Shown here: positions 35,655-43,483 of the stretch, piece after piece
Position numbering within the stretch: position 1 is the first letter of the stretch
Layout: each line of letters opens with the position of its first letter
Notes under the pieces: model-generated
What the model was told of the DNA's origin: nothing
Databases searched by the model: none
What the model saw: only the letters and a program-made list of their open reading frames with translations
From: Methylobacterium longum
Lineage (GTDB): Bacteria; Pseudomonadota; Alphaproteobacteria; Rhizobiales; Beijerinckiaceae
Reading direction: 5' to 3'
Assembly (NCBI RefSeq): GCF_022179385.1
Contig: NZ_BPQS01000004.1
Span: 1 to 64,000, forward strand
Length of the DNA stretch: 64,000 nt
Program-made: the position numbers and the translations under genes

Positions 35655-36071
35655 ATGAGTGACGGCCCGTCCGAGCAGCCTCTCAGCATCTACTACGACG
35701 GCGGCTGCCCGCTCTGCCGGGCCGAGATCGACCATTATCGCCAATGTGCGGGCGCCGAGCGGCTCCACTTCGTGGATGTCGGACGGGCCGCGCCCGCGCC
35801 GACGCTCGGGCCCGGCCTGGACCGCGAGGCTGCCCTGCGGCGCTTCCACGTGCGGGCCGCGGACGGGCGGCTGGTCTCCGGCGCGGCGGCGTTCGCCCGC
35901 CTCTGGCTGGCGTTGCCCGGCTGGCGCTGGCTCGGCCGCGTGGTCGGTCTGCGCGTGCTCGGCGTCCGACCCGTGCTGCCCTTCGCCGAACTGGCCTACC
36001 GGCTGTCCCTGCCCCTCCGGCCCTGGCTGGCCCGGCGTGTCGCGGGCCGGTGGGCCGCGCGGCGGCACTGA
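35655..36071 (+). CDS. DCC-family (DUF393) thiol-disulfide oxidoreductase-like protein
   Basis: A 138-aa member of the DCC family. The signature YYDGGCPLCRAEIDHYR near the N-terminus contains the redox-type CPLC motif. Later FHVRAADGRLVSGAAAFARLWLALPGWRWLGR and a hydrophobic LAYRLSLPLRPWLARR tail match the family. The function is presumed redox, but substrates are unknown. It is 22 bp after the cupredoxin-like gene and 5 bp before the next small gene, suggesting an operon. Confidence 0.85.
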   Translation: MSDGPSEQPLSIYYDGGCPLCRAEIDHYRQCAGAERLHFVDVGRAAPAPTLGPGLDREAALRRFHVRAADGRLVSGAAAFARLWLALPGWRWLGRVVGLRVLGVRPVLPFAELAYRLSLPLRPWLARRVAGRWAARRH

Positions 36072-36076
36072 GGCCA

Positions 36077-36292
36077 ATGGCGGTGCGCTGCGTCCACTAC
36101 GTCGGCTTCCGGGACGACCGCTACTGGAACGCCTACCGGATCTTCGGCGGCCCGCGGGTGATCCATCGCCGCTGGGACTTCTACGCGACCCGCGACGTCG
36201 GCCCGGGCGATGTCGTGGTGTTCGCCCACGGCGACGAGACGCAGCCCCTGGCCGATCGTAACGCCACCGATGTCGACGAGCGCTGGCTGTAG
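36077..36292 (+). CDS. Small conserved-looking hypothetical protein
   Basis: A 71-aa soluble protein (MAVRCVHYVGFRDDRYWNAYRIFGGPRVIHRRWD... ending ATDVDERWL). The aromatic and Arg-rich pattern is protein-like, and similar short proteins occur in related bacteria as far as I recall. It begins 5 bp after the DCC gene and is followed by a strong hairpin. Confidence 0.65.
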   Translation: MAVRCVHYVGFRDDRYWNAYRIFGGPRVIHRRWDFYATRDVGPGDVVVFAHGDETQPLADRNATDVDERWL

Positions 36293-37004
36293 CGGCACGC
36301 GCCTGCGCTGCTCGGCCCCGCCCCGATCTGCTCACGGGGCGGGGGAGCGTCCGATCTCACCAGCGGTGAGCCGAGCCGATACGCAACGCGGCTCGTGACC
36401 GGGATAGCCCGTCCGGATGAGCGAGCCGTTCACCGGCGGCGGGACCGGCGTTCAGAATCGGGACCGCCGCCCCGCGGACGGTGCCGCTGCGGCCCGGGCC
36501 GGAGGAAATGGCCCCCAGGCCTGTAGACCCAGGCGCCGTTTCTGGAGTAGGATGATCGCGAGGTTGATGACCGGTTCATAATAACGTTTCAGGACCCGGG
36601 GGCGGTACCCGGCGCCTCCACCAGAAGCATCCTGCCCCGATACCGCGTGGGGATGAGGGCGAGCGTCCGGCTCTGCGGACGGCGCGCTACCGGGGTGCTT
36701 CTGCTGGGGGCGAAACAGGTTCGACTGGACGGTAAAGGGATCGCGAGTTCTGTCCTGCCTCGGCAGGATAAGATGCGACTTTCGGTAAGGACTCGACCGG
36801 TTCGGCGCAGGCAACCCCTGTTCCGGGCACCTGACCAAAACTCTAAATGCCAACGACAACGTCGGCATGGAGATGCGCCTCGCGGCGTAATCTTCCGGGG
36901 CGTGGGCGCGCCTAGCAACAGAACCCGGGGCTTCGGCCTCGGGGCCCATCTCATTTATCCGCGCGGTATGATCAGGGTCGCGGCCGGGCAGGCTGGAGGA
37001 CGGC
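36293..37004. other. Intergenic stretch without a supported gene
   Basis: After the terminator hairpin at 36316-36344, the segment holds no convincing gene. A short symmetrical hairpin (TCCTGCC/GGCAGGA, 36753-36768) sits in a moderately AT-rich part. A small RNA is possible but nothing in the sequence demonstrates one. Confidence 0.4.
36316..36344 (+). terminator. 10-bp GC hairpin ending the cupredoxin/DCC gene group
   Basis: CCCCGCCCCG (36316-36325) pairs perfectly with CGGGGCGGGG (36335-36344) around a 9-nt loop, 24 bp after the last stop codon. There is no U-tract, as is common in very GC-rich genomes. Confidence 0.6.
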
Positions 37005-37298
37005 TTGACGGAGCCTGAGCAGGGGAGCGCGGAGGCTGTCTACATCTCGGCCATGGTCGGCGAGATGATGCAGCGTGTCCTCGAAGATGCGCTGGCCGAC
37101 CTCGCGCGGACCAGGGGCGCTTCCTACCTCGATCTGTTCGTCGAGCGCGAGCTTGCGCGCTGCGCCGACCTGTTCCGCGAGCGGGCGGAGGACCAGCCGG
37201 AGACCACCAGCATGCTGCGCGCGTGGTTCGCCGTGGAGGGGCGCGCCGCGCTGCGGGCGCTGGTCGAACGCGCGAGCACCGAAGCCGCACGCGACTGA
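37005..37298 (+). CDS. Small acidic helical hypothetical protein
   Basis: A 97-aa, mostly helical protein (YISAMVGEMMQRVLEDALADLARTRGASYLDLFVERELARCADLF...). TTG is the start at 37005, supported by GGAGGACGGC immediately upstream. No family is recognised. It converges on the DUF2059 gene. Confidence 0.65.
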   Translation: MTEPEQGSAEAVYISAMVGEMMQRVLEDALADLARTRGASYLDLFVERELARCADLFRERAEDQPETTSMLRAWFAVEGRAALRALVERASTEAARD

Positions 37299-37413
37299 GG
37301 CGACGCGCCAGCGGCGCGCACCGCCGCCAGTCCCCCGCGCCCACGTTCGAACCGGCCCGGCGGTGCAGGACCGTCGTGCGGCCCGCTGCGCCCGGATCCT
37401 GAACCCGGGCCGA

Positions 37414-37932
37414 TCAGCGCGGCTTGGCCGGGCTGCCCGGACCCCATCCGTGATCCTGGACCGCCTTGACGAGCTTGCCCTGCATCTCGGGTGCGACCGA
37501 CTGCATCCAGTGCTGCATGCCCGCGAGCTGGATCTGAGCCAGCTGCGGCTGGGCCGCCGCGAGGTGCTTGCCGGCCGGCGTCGCGTAGAACGCGGCGATC
37601 GCCTGCAGGTCGTCCGTGCCGAGCACCGTGGCGAAGCCGCGGGCCTGTATGTCGAGCAGTTCATCGTAATGCGCGGCCAGGGTCGGCATCACGACCTCCT
37701 GCACCAGCACCTGCGCCTTCTCGGCCTCCTTGATGCCGATCTGCTGCATCATGCCGACCATCGGCGCGGCCATCGAGCTGAGCGTGGCCGCGCGGTCCCC
37801 CTGCATCTGGGCCACCGTCTCGCGGGCGACCTTCAGAAGGGCGGGATCCGGCGCCGCGTTGGGAGCTGGTTGAGCCAGCACGGCTCCCGGCTGCACGAGG
37901 CAGAAGGCGAAGAGCAGAGTCGCGAGGCGCAT
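37414..37932 (-). CDS. DUF2059 secreted protein
   Basis: A 172-aa exported protein with a signal peptide (MRLATLLFAFCLVQPGAVLAQ) and the DUF2059 pattern: LQAIAAFYATPAGKHLAAAQPQLAQ near the C-terminus and MPTLAAHYDELLDIQARGFATVLGTDD before it. The family is common in proteobacterial periplasms, function unknown. The ATG at 37932 begins the signal peptide; the open frame extends upstream to 37995. Confidence 0.8.
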   Translation of the reverse strand: MRLATLLFAFCLVQPGAVLAQPAPNAAPDPALLKVARETVAQMQGDRAATLSSMAAPMVGMMQQIGIKEAEKAQVLVQEVVMPTLAAHYDELLDIQARGFATVLGTDDLQAIAAFYATPAGKHLAAAQPQLAQIQLAGMQHWMQSVAPEMQGKLVKAVQDHGWGPGSPAKPR

Positions 37933-38277
37933 GCGCAATCCAGTCGCATCGGGGATGCGGTCCGGCGCCGTCGCCGTCCGCTTGCGCGGCACCATACGGC
38001 GCGGGCGCGCGATGTCGACCGCCGGGATGCGATCCCGGGGTGGCGGCCGGCCGGTACGGGGTATTGGATCGCTGAGGCTTCTGTGGTGGTCTATTCAGTG
38101 TCTATTATTGTACGTAGCCGATCTTTATTAACCAAATATAACCTAATAAAGGCAGATCTCGTCTCGGAAAGCGAGCCTAAAACAACAATACAACCTGACC
38201 TTAATCTGATCGCGCCTACGTGATGTCGCGTGCCGTGCGCCAGCTCGTGGAGCGGCGGATGTGCCGGGAGGTCTCGA
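37933..38277. other. Intergenic promoter region of the pilus genes, AT-rich
   Basis: Positions 38090-38215 are conspicuously AT-rich and precede the TadG-like gene, whose ribosome-binding site (GGGAGG) lies just before 38278. This probably contains divergent promoters for the DUF2059 gene and the pilus genes. Confidence 0.45.
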
Positions 38278-39369
38278 ATGCGGGGACGCATGCCGCGCTG
38301 GCTCCATCCGTTCGCCGAGGGCGATGGTGGCAACGTCGTGATGATCTTCGGCCTCAGCCTGCCGCTGCTCCTGGGCGCGGGCGGGCTCGTCATCGATTAC
38401 GGCAATGCCGTGCGCGTCCGTGCGGTCGAGTCCAGCGTCGCCGACGCGACCGCACTGCTCGTCGCCAACGCCGACACGGTGGCGGCGGCCACCGAGGGCC
38501 TGCGCCTCGCGGGGGCGCAGCTCACCGCCCGCCTGGGTTCGGCCAATTCCACCACCGGGTTCCAGGTCAACGGCACCTGGATCGATGGCGCGAACTACCG
38601 GGTGACGATCTCGACGACGCTCAAGACGAACCTGCTGCATCTTCTGCCCGGGATGCCCCGGCAGATCACCGTCGGCACCGCGACGACCGTCAACCGGGTC
38701 GCGCCGGTCTTCCAGACGAACCCGCCGACCTTCAGTCAGCTGTCCCCCGAGGCCGCGGACTACAACCGCATCTACATGTACTGCTACTCATCGGATCCGA
38801 AACGGCAGGCGGAGGCCGACAAGGGGCGGCGCGGCGTGGTGGCGATCGCCGACAACGGATCGCCGCCCACCGACTACACGAAGGCCGCTCTGCCGACCTG
38901 CGGCGCCAACGAGGCTCCGAGCTACATGCTGCACAACGTGCGCAATGCCCGCAGCAATCGATCGCTCTGGGATGATCCGAAACAGGAGACCTACGAGTAC
39001 TACACCGACACGAAGATCGATACCGGCTTGCGCGTGCAGTCTATGAACATGAAAGGGTACCGCATCAATACGAACGGTAGCCTGACCACCATGGACATGG
39101 CCTCCAACCCGATCCTGGAGACCATCGTTTGCGACACGCTCAGCAAGTGCAAGAGCAAGTCCGATGGCGGGATCCTGCCCAACAGCCACACGACGCATGA
39201 TCCCGCCACGGCGACCGCGAGCTGCAGCGACGGCAAGTACATGTACTATGGCTGGGAGGACCGGCCGCCCAGTGCGGGCAGTGACAGGGATTACGACGAT
39301 ATCCGCGTCGTCGTCTCATGTCCGACCCTGGTGAAGGTGTCCGACAAGAAGCTCCGGATCGTCGAGTAG
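38278..39369 (+). CDS. TadG-like pilus assembly protein
   Basis: A 363-aa protein. The N-terminal FAEGDGGNVVMIFGLSLPLLLGAGGLVIDYGNAVRVRAVESSVADATALLVAN is the TadE/TadG hydrophobic prepilin-like helix followed by the TadG-type linker. A large extracytoplasmic domain with several Cys follows (YMYCYSS, CGANEAPSYML, CDTLSKCKSK, RDYDDIRVVVSC). It is the first of three same-strand TadE/G-like genes. A strong ribosome-binding site (GGGAGGTCTCGA) supports the ATG at 38278. The export and ATPase genes of the Tad machine are not in this window. Confidence 0.8.
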   Translation: MRGRMPRWLHPFAEGDGGNVVMIFGLSLPLLLGAGGLVIDYGNAVRVRAVESSVADATALLVANADTVAAATEGLRLAGAQLTARLGSANSTTGFQVNGTWIDGANYRVTISTTLKTNLLHLLPGMPRQITVGTATTVNRVAPVFQTNPPTFSQLSPEAADYNRIYMYCYSSDPKRQAEADKGRRGVVAIADNGSPPTDYTKAALPTCGANEAPSYMLHNVRNARSNRSLWDDPKQETYEYYTDTKIDTGLRVQSMNMKGYRINTNGSLTTMDMASNPILETIVCDTLSKCKSKSDGGILPNSHTTHDPATATASCSDGKYMYYGWEDRPPSAGSDRDYDDIRVVVSCPTLVKVSDKKLRIVE

Positions 39370-39419
39370 AGCCCCCGCGGCCCCCGTCCCGGAAACAATT
39401 TCACCGTCGAGTGTCGCGG

Positions 39420-40043
39420 ATGACGCCCCGTCGCAGAGATTCGGACCATCGGGCGGCCGCGAGGGCGCGTTCGGCGCTCGCCTGCCTCGCCCGGAAGCAG
39501 GACGGTGCGGCGGCGGTTGAGTTCGCGCTGGTCGCGACGCCGTTCCTCAGCCTGCTCGCCGTGATCCTGCAAACCGCCATGATGGTCTGGACCGCGCGCA
39601 ACCTCGACTACGCGCTCCAGCGCGCCGGCCGGACGATCTACACGGGCCAATTTCAGAAGGCGAATACCGGCCAGACGGATGCCGGCACGTTGCTGGCCGC
39701 CATGAAGACCTCCATGTGCGGCGCGAACGCCGCCCAGGCCGCGACCGCGTTCGACTGCAGCACGCTCAAGCTCAACGTCGCCCTGAGCGGCTCCTTCGCG
39801 GGCGGCAGCATGCCGACGCCCCTGGACTCGAAGACCGGTGACTGGGCCAAGGGGTTCGGGACGAGCTACGCGTGCGCGCAGCCGGGTGCGATCGTGGTCT
39901 TCACCGCGGCGGTGAAGTACCGCGTCGCGTTCAGCTTCCTCTATGCCGGCTTGCCCGGCTTCAGCGACGGGGCGCGTCTGCTCCAGTCCACGGCGGTGTT
40001 CCGGACGGAGCCGTACGACACCGCATCCGGGCAGGGCTGCTGA
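39420..40043 (+). CDS. TadE-like minor pilin protein
   Basis: A 207-aa protein. A basic N-terminus precedes the TadE motif QDGAAAVEFALVATPFLSLLAVILQTAMMVW, with the conserved Glu six residues into the hydrophobic helix. The mature part is small and contains a few Cys. It lies 50 bp after the TadG-like gene and 3 bp before the next TadE-like gene. The ribosome-binding site at 39420 is weak; an upstream in-frame start at 39318 would overlap the previous gene. Confidence 0.8.
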   Translation: MTPRRRDSDHRAAARARSALACLARKQDGAAAVEFALVATPFLSLLAVILQTAMMVWTARNLDYALQRAGRTIYTGQFQKANTGQTDAGTLLAAMKTSMCGANAAQAATAFDCSTLKLNVALSGSFAGGSMPTPLDSKTGDWAKGFGTSYACAQPGAIVVFTAAVKYRVAFSFLYAGLPGFSDGARLLQSTAVFRTEPYDTASGQGC

Positions 40044-40046
40044 TCC

Positions 40047-40691
40047 ATGACGCGGCCGATGCACCGCGGGCTCTGTCGCCCCCGCAGGCCGTCCTCCCTC
40101 CGCGATGACGTCCGGGGCGCCTCCGCGATCGAGTTCGCGCTGGTTCTGCCGGTGATGCTGGCGCTGCTCTTCGGCGTGACCGAGTTCGGGCGGGCCATCG
40201 ACCATTACCGCAAGGTCACGCTGCTGGCGCGCGCGGTGGCGGACCTCACGTCCCAGGGCGACGCGCAGACTCCGATGGCGGCGGCGACGATGACCGACAT
40301 CGTCGCCTCGGCCAAGCTCGTCCTCGCACCCTATCCCAGCACCGCGGCCAAGATCGTGGTCAGCGCGCTCGGTGTGGCCGCCGACGGGGCCGGACAGCAG
40401 CCCCAGGTCTGTTCGAGCTACGCCACGGCCACCGGCACCGCGCGATCGGTCGGGGCGGCAACCGACCTGAAGGTGCCGGAGGGCTTCCAACTCGCCGGGA
40501 TGCGCTACGTCCTGGCCGAAGTGAGCGTGCCGTACCCGGCCCTGTTCGGGAGCGGCGTGATGCGGCTGGTGGGCGGGGCCAACAACCAGTTCACGTTCAA
40601 GGCCGCCGTGCCTTGGCCGGTGCGGGGCGGCCAGCCGGCCAAATCGACCTACAACGAGGTGGTCCTCCCGAATGGCAAGGCCTGTGGCTGA
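40047..40691 (+). CDS. TadE-like minor pilin protein
   Basis: A 214-aa protein with DDVRGASAIEFALVLPVMLALLFGVTEFGRAIDHYRKV, the classical TadE segment with the conserved Glu at the start of the helix. A pseudopilin-like mature domain follows (DLTSQGDAQTPMAAATMTDIVASAKLVLAPYP). It closely follows the preceding TadE-like gene, so the two pseudopilins and the TadG-like protein form one operon. Confidence 0.85.
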   Translation: MTRPMHRGLCRPRRPSSLRDDVRGASAIEFALVLPVMLALLFGVTEFGRAIDHYRKVTLLARAVADLTSQGDAQTPMAAATMTDIVASAKLVLAPYPSTAAKIVVSALGVAADGAGQQPQVCSSYATATGTARSVGAATDLKVPEGFQLAGMRYVLAEVSVPYPALFGSGVMRLVGGANNQFTFKAAVPWPVRGGQPAKSTYNEVVLPNGKACG

Positions 40692-41056
40692 TGCCCGCGC
40701 CGGCCCGGGGGCGCGCCCTGCCGGCCCGGGATGACGGTGGATCGTCTCCTGAATCGCCTTCTGCGGCCGGCACAGACCGCGCTCCCGGTGTACCGGGATG
40801 CCGCGCGGCGCCGAGGGCACCCGTGCCGGGTCAACCGCACGCCCGATCGGGAACCCTTTCGCCCGGTCAGCCGTCTCTTTCGGGGCGACACCGATGCCGT
40901 GCCGGGTGCTCGTCAGGCGCGAGCCGGATGCTCAGAACCGTATCCGGATGTGCGAATTGTCGCATTCATCGTGGGGTCATGCGGTTACGCCTATCCTCAG
41001 GTTTGATTTCGCCCGAAACAAACCGAGCGGCGCAACCTCTTCGCTTCTGTTTTGCC
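40692..41056. other. Intergenic stretch, nothing convincing
   Basis: Open frames here lack ribosome-binding sites and have shadow-like composition. A duplicated CCGGCCCGGG element lies shortly after the last pilus gene (about 40702-40733). No gene is supported. Confidence 0.35.
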
Positions 41057-41236
41057 ATGCTTGCAAAAGATCCCTCCGATCCGAGCGCTCTTCTTTCGTT
41101 CCTTCGCGCGGTCGGCCGGAGGTACAAAGCATTGCCTCCGTCCTCTGCGCTTTCTGCGCGCATCGGTGTCGTATTGCTCGGATCGACACTGCTGACGGTC
41201 GTTTCATATCTCGCGGCTACACTTGTTTTGAGCTGA
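41057..41236 (+). CDS. Possible 59-aa membrane protein
   Basis: The frame MLAKDPSDPSALLSFLRAVG... ends with a hydrophobic helix (IGVVLLGSTLLTVVSYLAATLVLS). There is no good ribosome-binding site and no known family, and the region is AT-richer than average. It is listed as tentative because of the protein-like helix and soluble N-terminus. Confidence 0.3.
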   Translation: MLAKDPSDPSALLSFLRAVGRRYKALPPSSALSARIGVVLLGSTLLTVVSYLAATLVLS

Positions 41237-41363
41237 AGGCGCGCCGCGAAAATTTATTGCTGCAGCGCAGCATTCAAGGGCGTGCGCGGATCGCGCCTTT
41301 CCGGCCCCATCTGAACTGCGTAGGTAGGTGCAGGGGAAGCAGTCTGGGGCCGGCAGCGCGGGT

Positions 41364-41609
41364 ATGATTTTTATTGTCGTCGCGACCATTGGCATGGTCT
41401 GCGCGCGCTGGCTCGGATGGTTCAGCGTGATTGTCGTCTCCGTGATTCTCGCCGTCGCGGTCGGGCTCGAAGGCGCCGTCGAGACGCGACCCCTCTTCAA
41501 AGTCCTGAAGCGCGGCCTCGAGATCAACGCCACGTTTCAGGGCGCCTACCTCGCGCAGGCCTTCTGCCTCGTATGGGGTCCCTCACTGCTCAAGCGGCCC
41601 GACAAGTAG
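41364..41609 (+). CDS. Small two-helix membrane protein
   Basis: An 81-aa protein with hydrophobic segments at residues 1-12 and 15-33 (MIFIVVATIGMVCARWLGWFSVIVVSVILAVAVGLEG) and a C-terminal amphipathic part ending LLKRPDK. A GTG at 41328 would add 12 residues. No family is recognised; the composition is coherent for a membrane protein. Confidence 0.5.
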   Translation: MIFIVVATIGMVCARWLGWFSVIVVSVILAVAVGLEGAVETRPLFKVLKRGLEINATFQGAYLAQAFCLVWGPSLLKRPDK

Positions 41610-41681
41610 GCGTGCGCCGAGCGCGTCTCCGGAACTGTGCCTGAGGGTATCGGCGACCGCCGGCCTTTCGGACGCCCCGTC

Positions 41682-41987
41682 TCAGGAGCACCGCGCCGGC
41701 CGTTGCCGTTCGTGCCGCCACAGGGCGACCGCGACCCGGCGCGCCTCATAGGTCCGCCGGAGCGGCGTGCCGAGATCGCCCTGGCCCTCCGGGGCGAAGG
41801 CGTAGATCAGCACCCCGTCCGGCCCGTAGGTCCGGCGCATCTCGGCACGCCAGAGGCTATCCGCCGCTGTCAGAGCCGACTCCGTCAGGGCGAGGCGTTC
41901 GGGGTCGGAAGCGGAGGAGGGCTGGGCGTGCATCTCAATCAACGCGCCGATCCGAGAGTGGGTCCGGAGCACACCGCTGGGATCCAT
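41682..41987 (-). CDS. Small hypothetical protein
   Basis: A 101-aa soluble protein whose core ([53 protein letters not shown]) looks evolutionarily conserved; I recall similar short proteins in methylobacteria. Starts at 41987 or 41933 are both possible and neither has a strong ribosome-binding site. No function is known. Confidence 0.5.
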   Translation of the reverse strand: MDPSGVLRTHSRIGALIEMHAQPSSASDPERLALTESALTAADSLWRAEMRRTYGPDGVLIYAFAPEGQGDLGTPLRRTYEARRVAVALWRHERQRPARCS

Positions 41988-42418
41988 GTTCCGGCGCGCA
42001 GGCGACACCGCCGCGCGTCGGCAGGACGGGTTCGGCGTGCTGCGTTCGCGACGGCTCGCGGGCCGGCCCCCCGCGCCCCGCCTGTGCGATCAGGGTCGCG
42101 GACGACGCAGGAAGGGCATCCCGGAGGATCGGGATGTGGAGGCTGCAGGACCGCAGTCCCTCGAGAACGGGCCGTCGCCGGACGCAGACTGACGGCCCGG
42201 CACGCGTTGGAAGATCCCGGAGGCGCTCCTTCGGGGGCGGGCCGAAACGCGTCCGAAGACGGCCGGATGCCGGCATGATACGCAAAAATGGAAACCTTGC
42301 GTTTCGATGGTTTCCATTCCCGCGACACATGGAATCGCGCAAGGTGCTTCCATCGACGCGCCGTCGGGGCGCATCCTGTCTCACCGGGCCGGGATCGGTC
42401 GAACGAGGAGCGAGAGCG
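41988..42418. other. Intergenic stretch upstream of the pirin gene
   Basis: No gene is supported. The right half contains the repeated TTCCAT/ATGGAA elements listed separately and the pirin ribosome-binding site (GAGGAG). Confidence 0.45.
42287..42353. promoter_or_regulatory. Two inverted-repeat pairs (ATGGAA/TTCCAT) upstream of pirin
   Basis: AATGGAAACC (42287-42296) and GGTTTCCATT (42309-42318) form a perfect 10-bp inverted repeat with a 12-nt spacer. A second, looser pair, ATGGAA (42329-42334) and TTCCAT (42348-42353), follows. The four half-sites alternate in orientation and end 65 bp before the pirin start. This looks like an operator cluster; a hairpin terminator is the alternative for the first pair. 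Confidence 0.5.
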
Positions 42419-43357
42419 ATGAGCTGGCACAGTGCGGACGATCCGGTCCCGGGCGACCATTTCAGCTGCGACGCGATCCAGACCCTGATCGTGCCGCGAT
42501 CGCGCGACCTCGGCTCCTTCGCGGTGCGCCGCGCGCTCCCCTCGACCGAGTGCCGGATGGTCGGGCCGTTCATCTTCTTCGACCAGATGGGACCCTCGGA
42601 GTTCCTGCTCGGTACCGGGATGGACGTGCGGCCCCACCCGCATATCGGGCTGTCCACCGTCACCTACCTGTTCGACGGCGAGATCATGCACCGCGACAGC
42701 CTCGGGACCGAACTGCCGATCCGGCCGGGCGAGCTGAACTGGATGACGGCCGGCCTCGGCATCACGCATTCCGAGCGCACCGCGCCGGACCTCCGGCAGA
42801 CCGGCTCGAAGCTGTTCGGCATCCAGAGCTGGGTCGCCCTGAGCGCCCGGGACGAGGAGACGGCGCCAGCCTTCGAGCACTACGATGCCGCGGCGCTGCC
42901 GGTCCTGACCGGCGAAGGCAAGACCGTCCGACTGATCGCGGGCGAGGCCTTCGGGGCGCGCTCGCCCGTGCGCGCCTCCAGCCCGATGGTCTATGCCGAC
43001 GTGGCCCTTGAGGCGGGCGCCGTGCTGCCGCTGGATCCCACCTACGACGAGCGCGCGATCTACACGGTCGCGGGGGTGATCGAGATCGCCGGCGACGGCT
43101 TCGGCCCTGGCCAGCTGCTGGTGTTCCGGCCCGGCGACCGCATCAGCGTCCGCGCGACTGAGGCGGCCCGCTTCATGGTGCTCGGCGGCGAGCCGATGGA
43201 CGGGCCACGCCACCTCTGGTGGAACTTCGTCTCCTCGCGACCCGAGCGGATCGCGCAGGCCAAGGAGGATTGGCGCCAGGGCCGGTTCGACACGGTGCCG
43301 AACGACGCCGAGTTCATCCCGCTGCCCGAGGATCCCCAGCCGGTCCGCTATCCCTGA
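42419..43357 (+). CDS. Pirin-family protein
   Basis: A 312-aa bicupin. The N-terminal cupin has the pirin hallmarks [40 protein letters not shown] and [17 protein letters not shown], which supply the three His and one Glu metal ligands. [11 protein letters not shown] and a C-terminal pirin_C cupin follow ([39 protein letters not shown]). Pirins act as quercetinases or redox-responsive cofactors. The ATG at 42419 follows GAGGAGCGAGAGCG. It may be controlled by the inverted repeats upstream. Confidence 0.93.
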   Translation: MSWHSADDPVPGDHFSCDAIQTLIVPRSRDLGSFAVRRALPSTECRMVGPFIFFDQMGPSEFLLGTGMDVRPHPHIGLSTVTYLFDGEIMHRDSLGTELPIRPGELNWMTAGLGITHSERTAPDLRQTGSKLFGIQSWVALSARDEETAPAFEHYDAAALPVLTGEGKTVRLIAGEAFGARSPVRASSPMVYADVALEAGAVLPLDPTYDERAIYTVAGVIEIAGDGFGPGQLLVFRPGDRISVRATEAARFMVLGGEPMDGPRHLWWNFVSSRPERIAQAKEDWRQGRFDTVPNDAEFIPLPEDPQPVRYP

Positions 43358-43483
43358 AGGCCCCGAGGGGTCGGGTCCGGATTTCGCTTCCGGTCCCGTG
43401 GGCCGGCTCCGTGGGCACACGGCTGATCTCGTCCCGCCGCCTGCCCGGCGGCGGCGTCGCCCGTCCAGAGAACGGAACACACC

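Noticed and set aside
36589..36954. Minus-strand frame or small RNA in the 36.3-37.0 kb gap
   Set aside because: The frame has no family or start signal, and the single short hairpin at 36753-36768 is insufficient to call an RNA gene.
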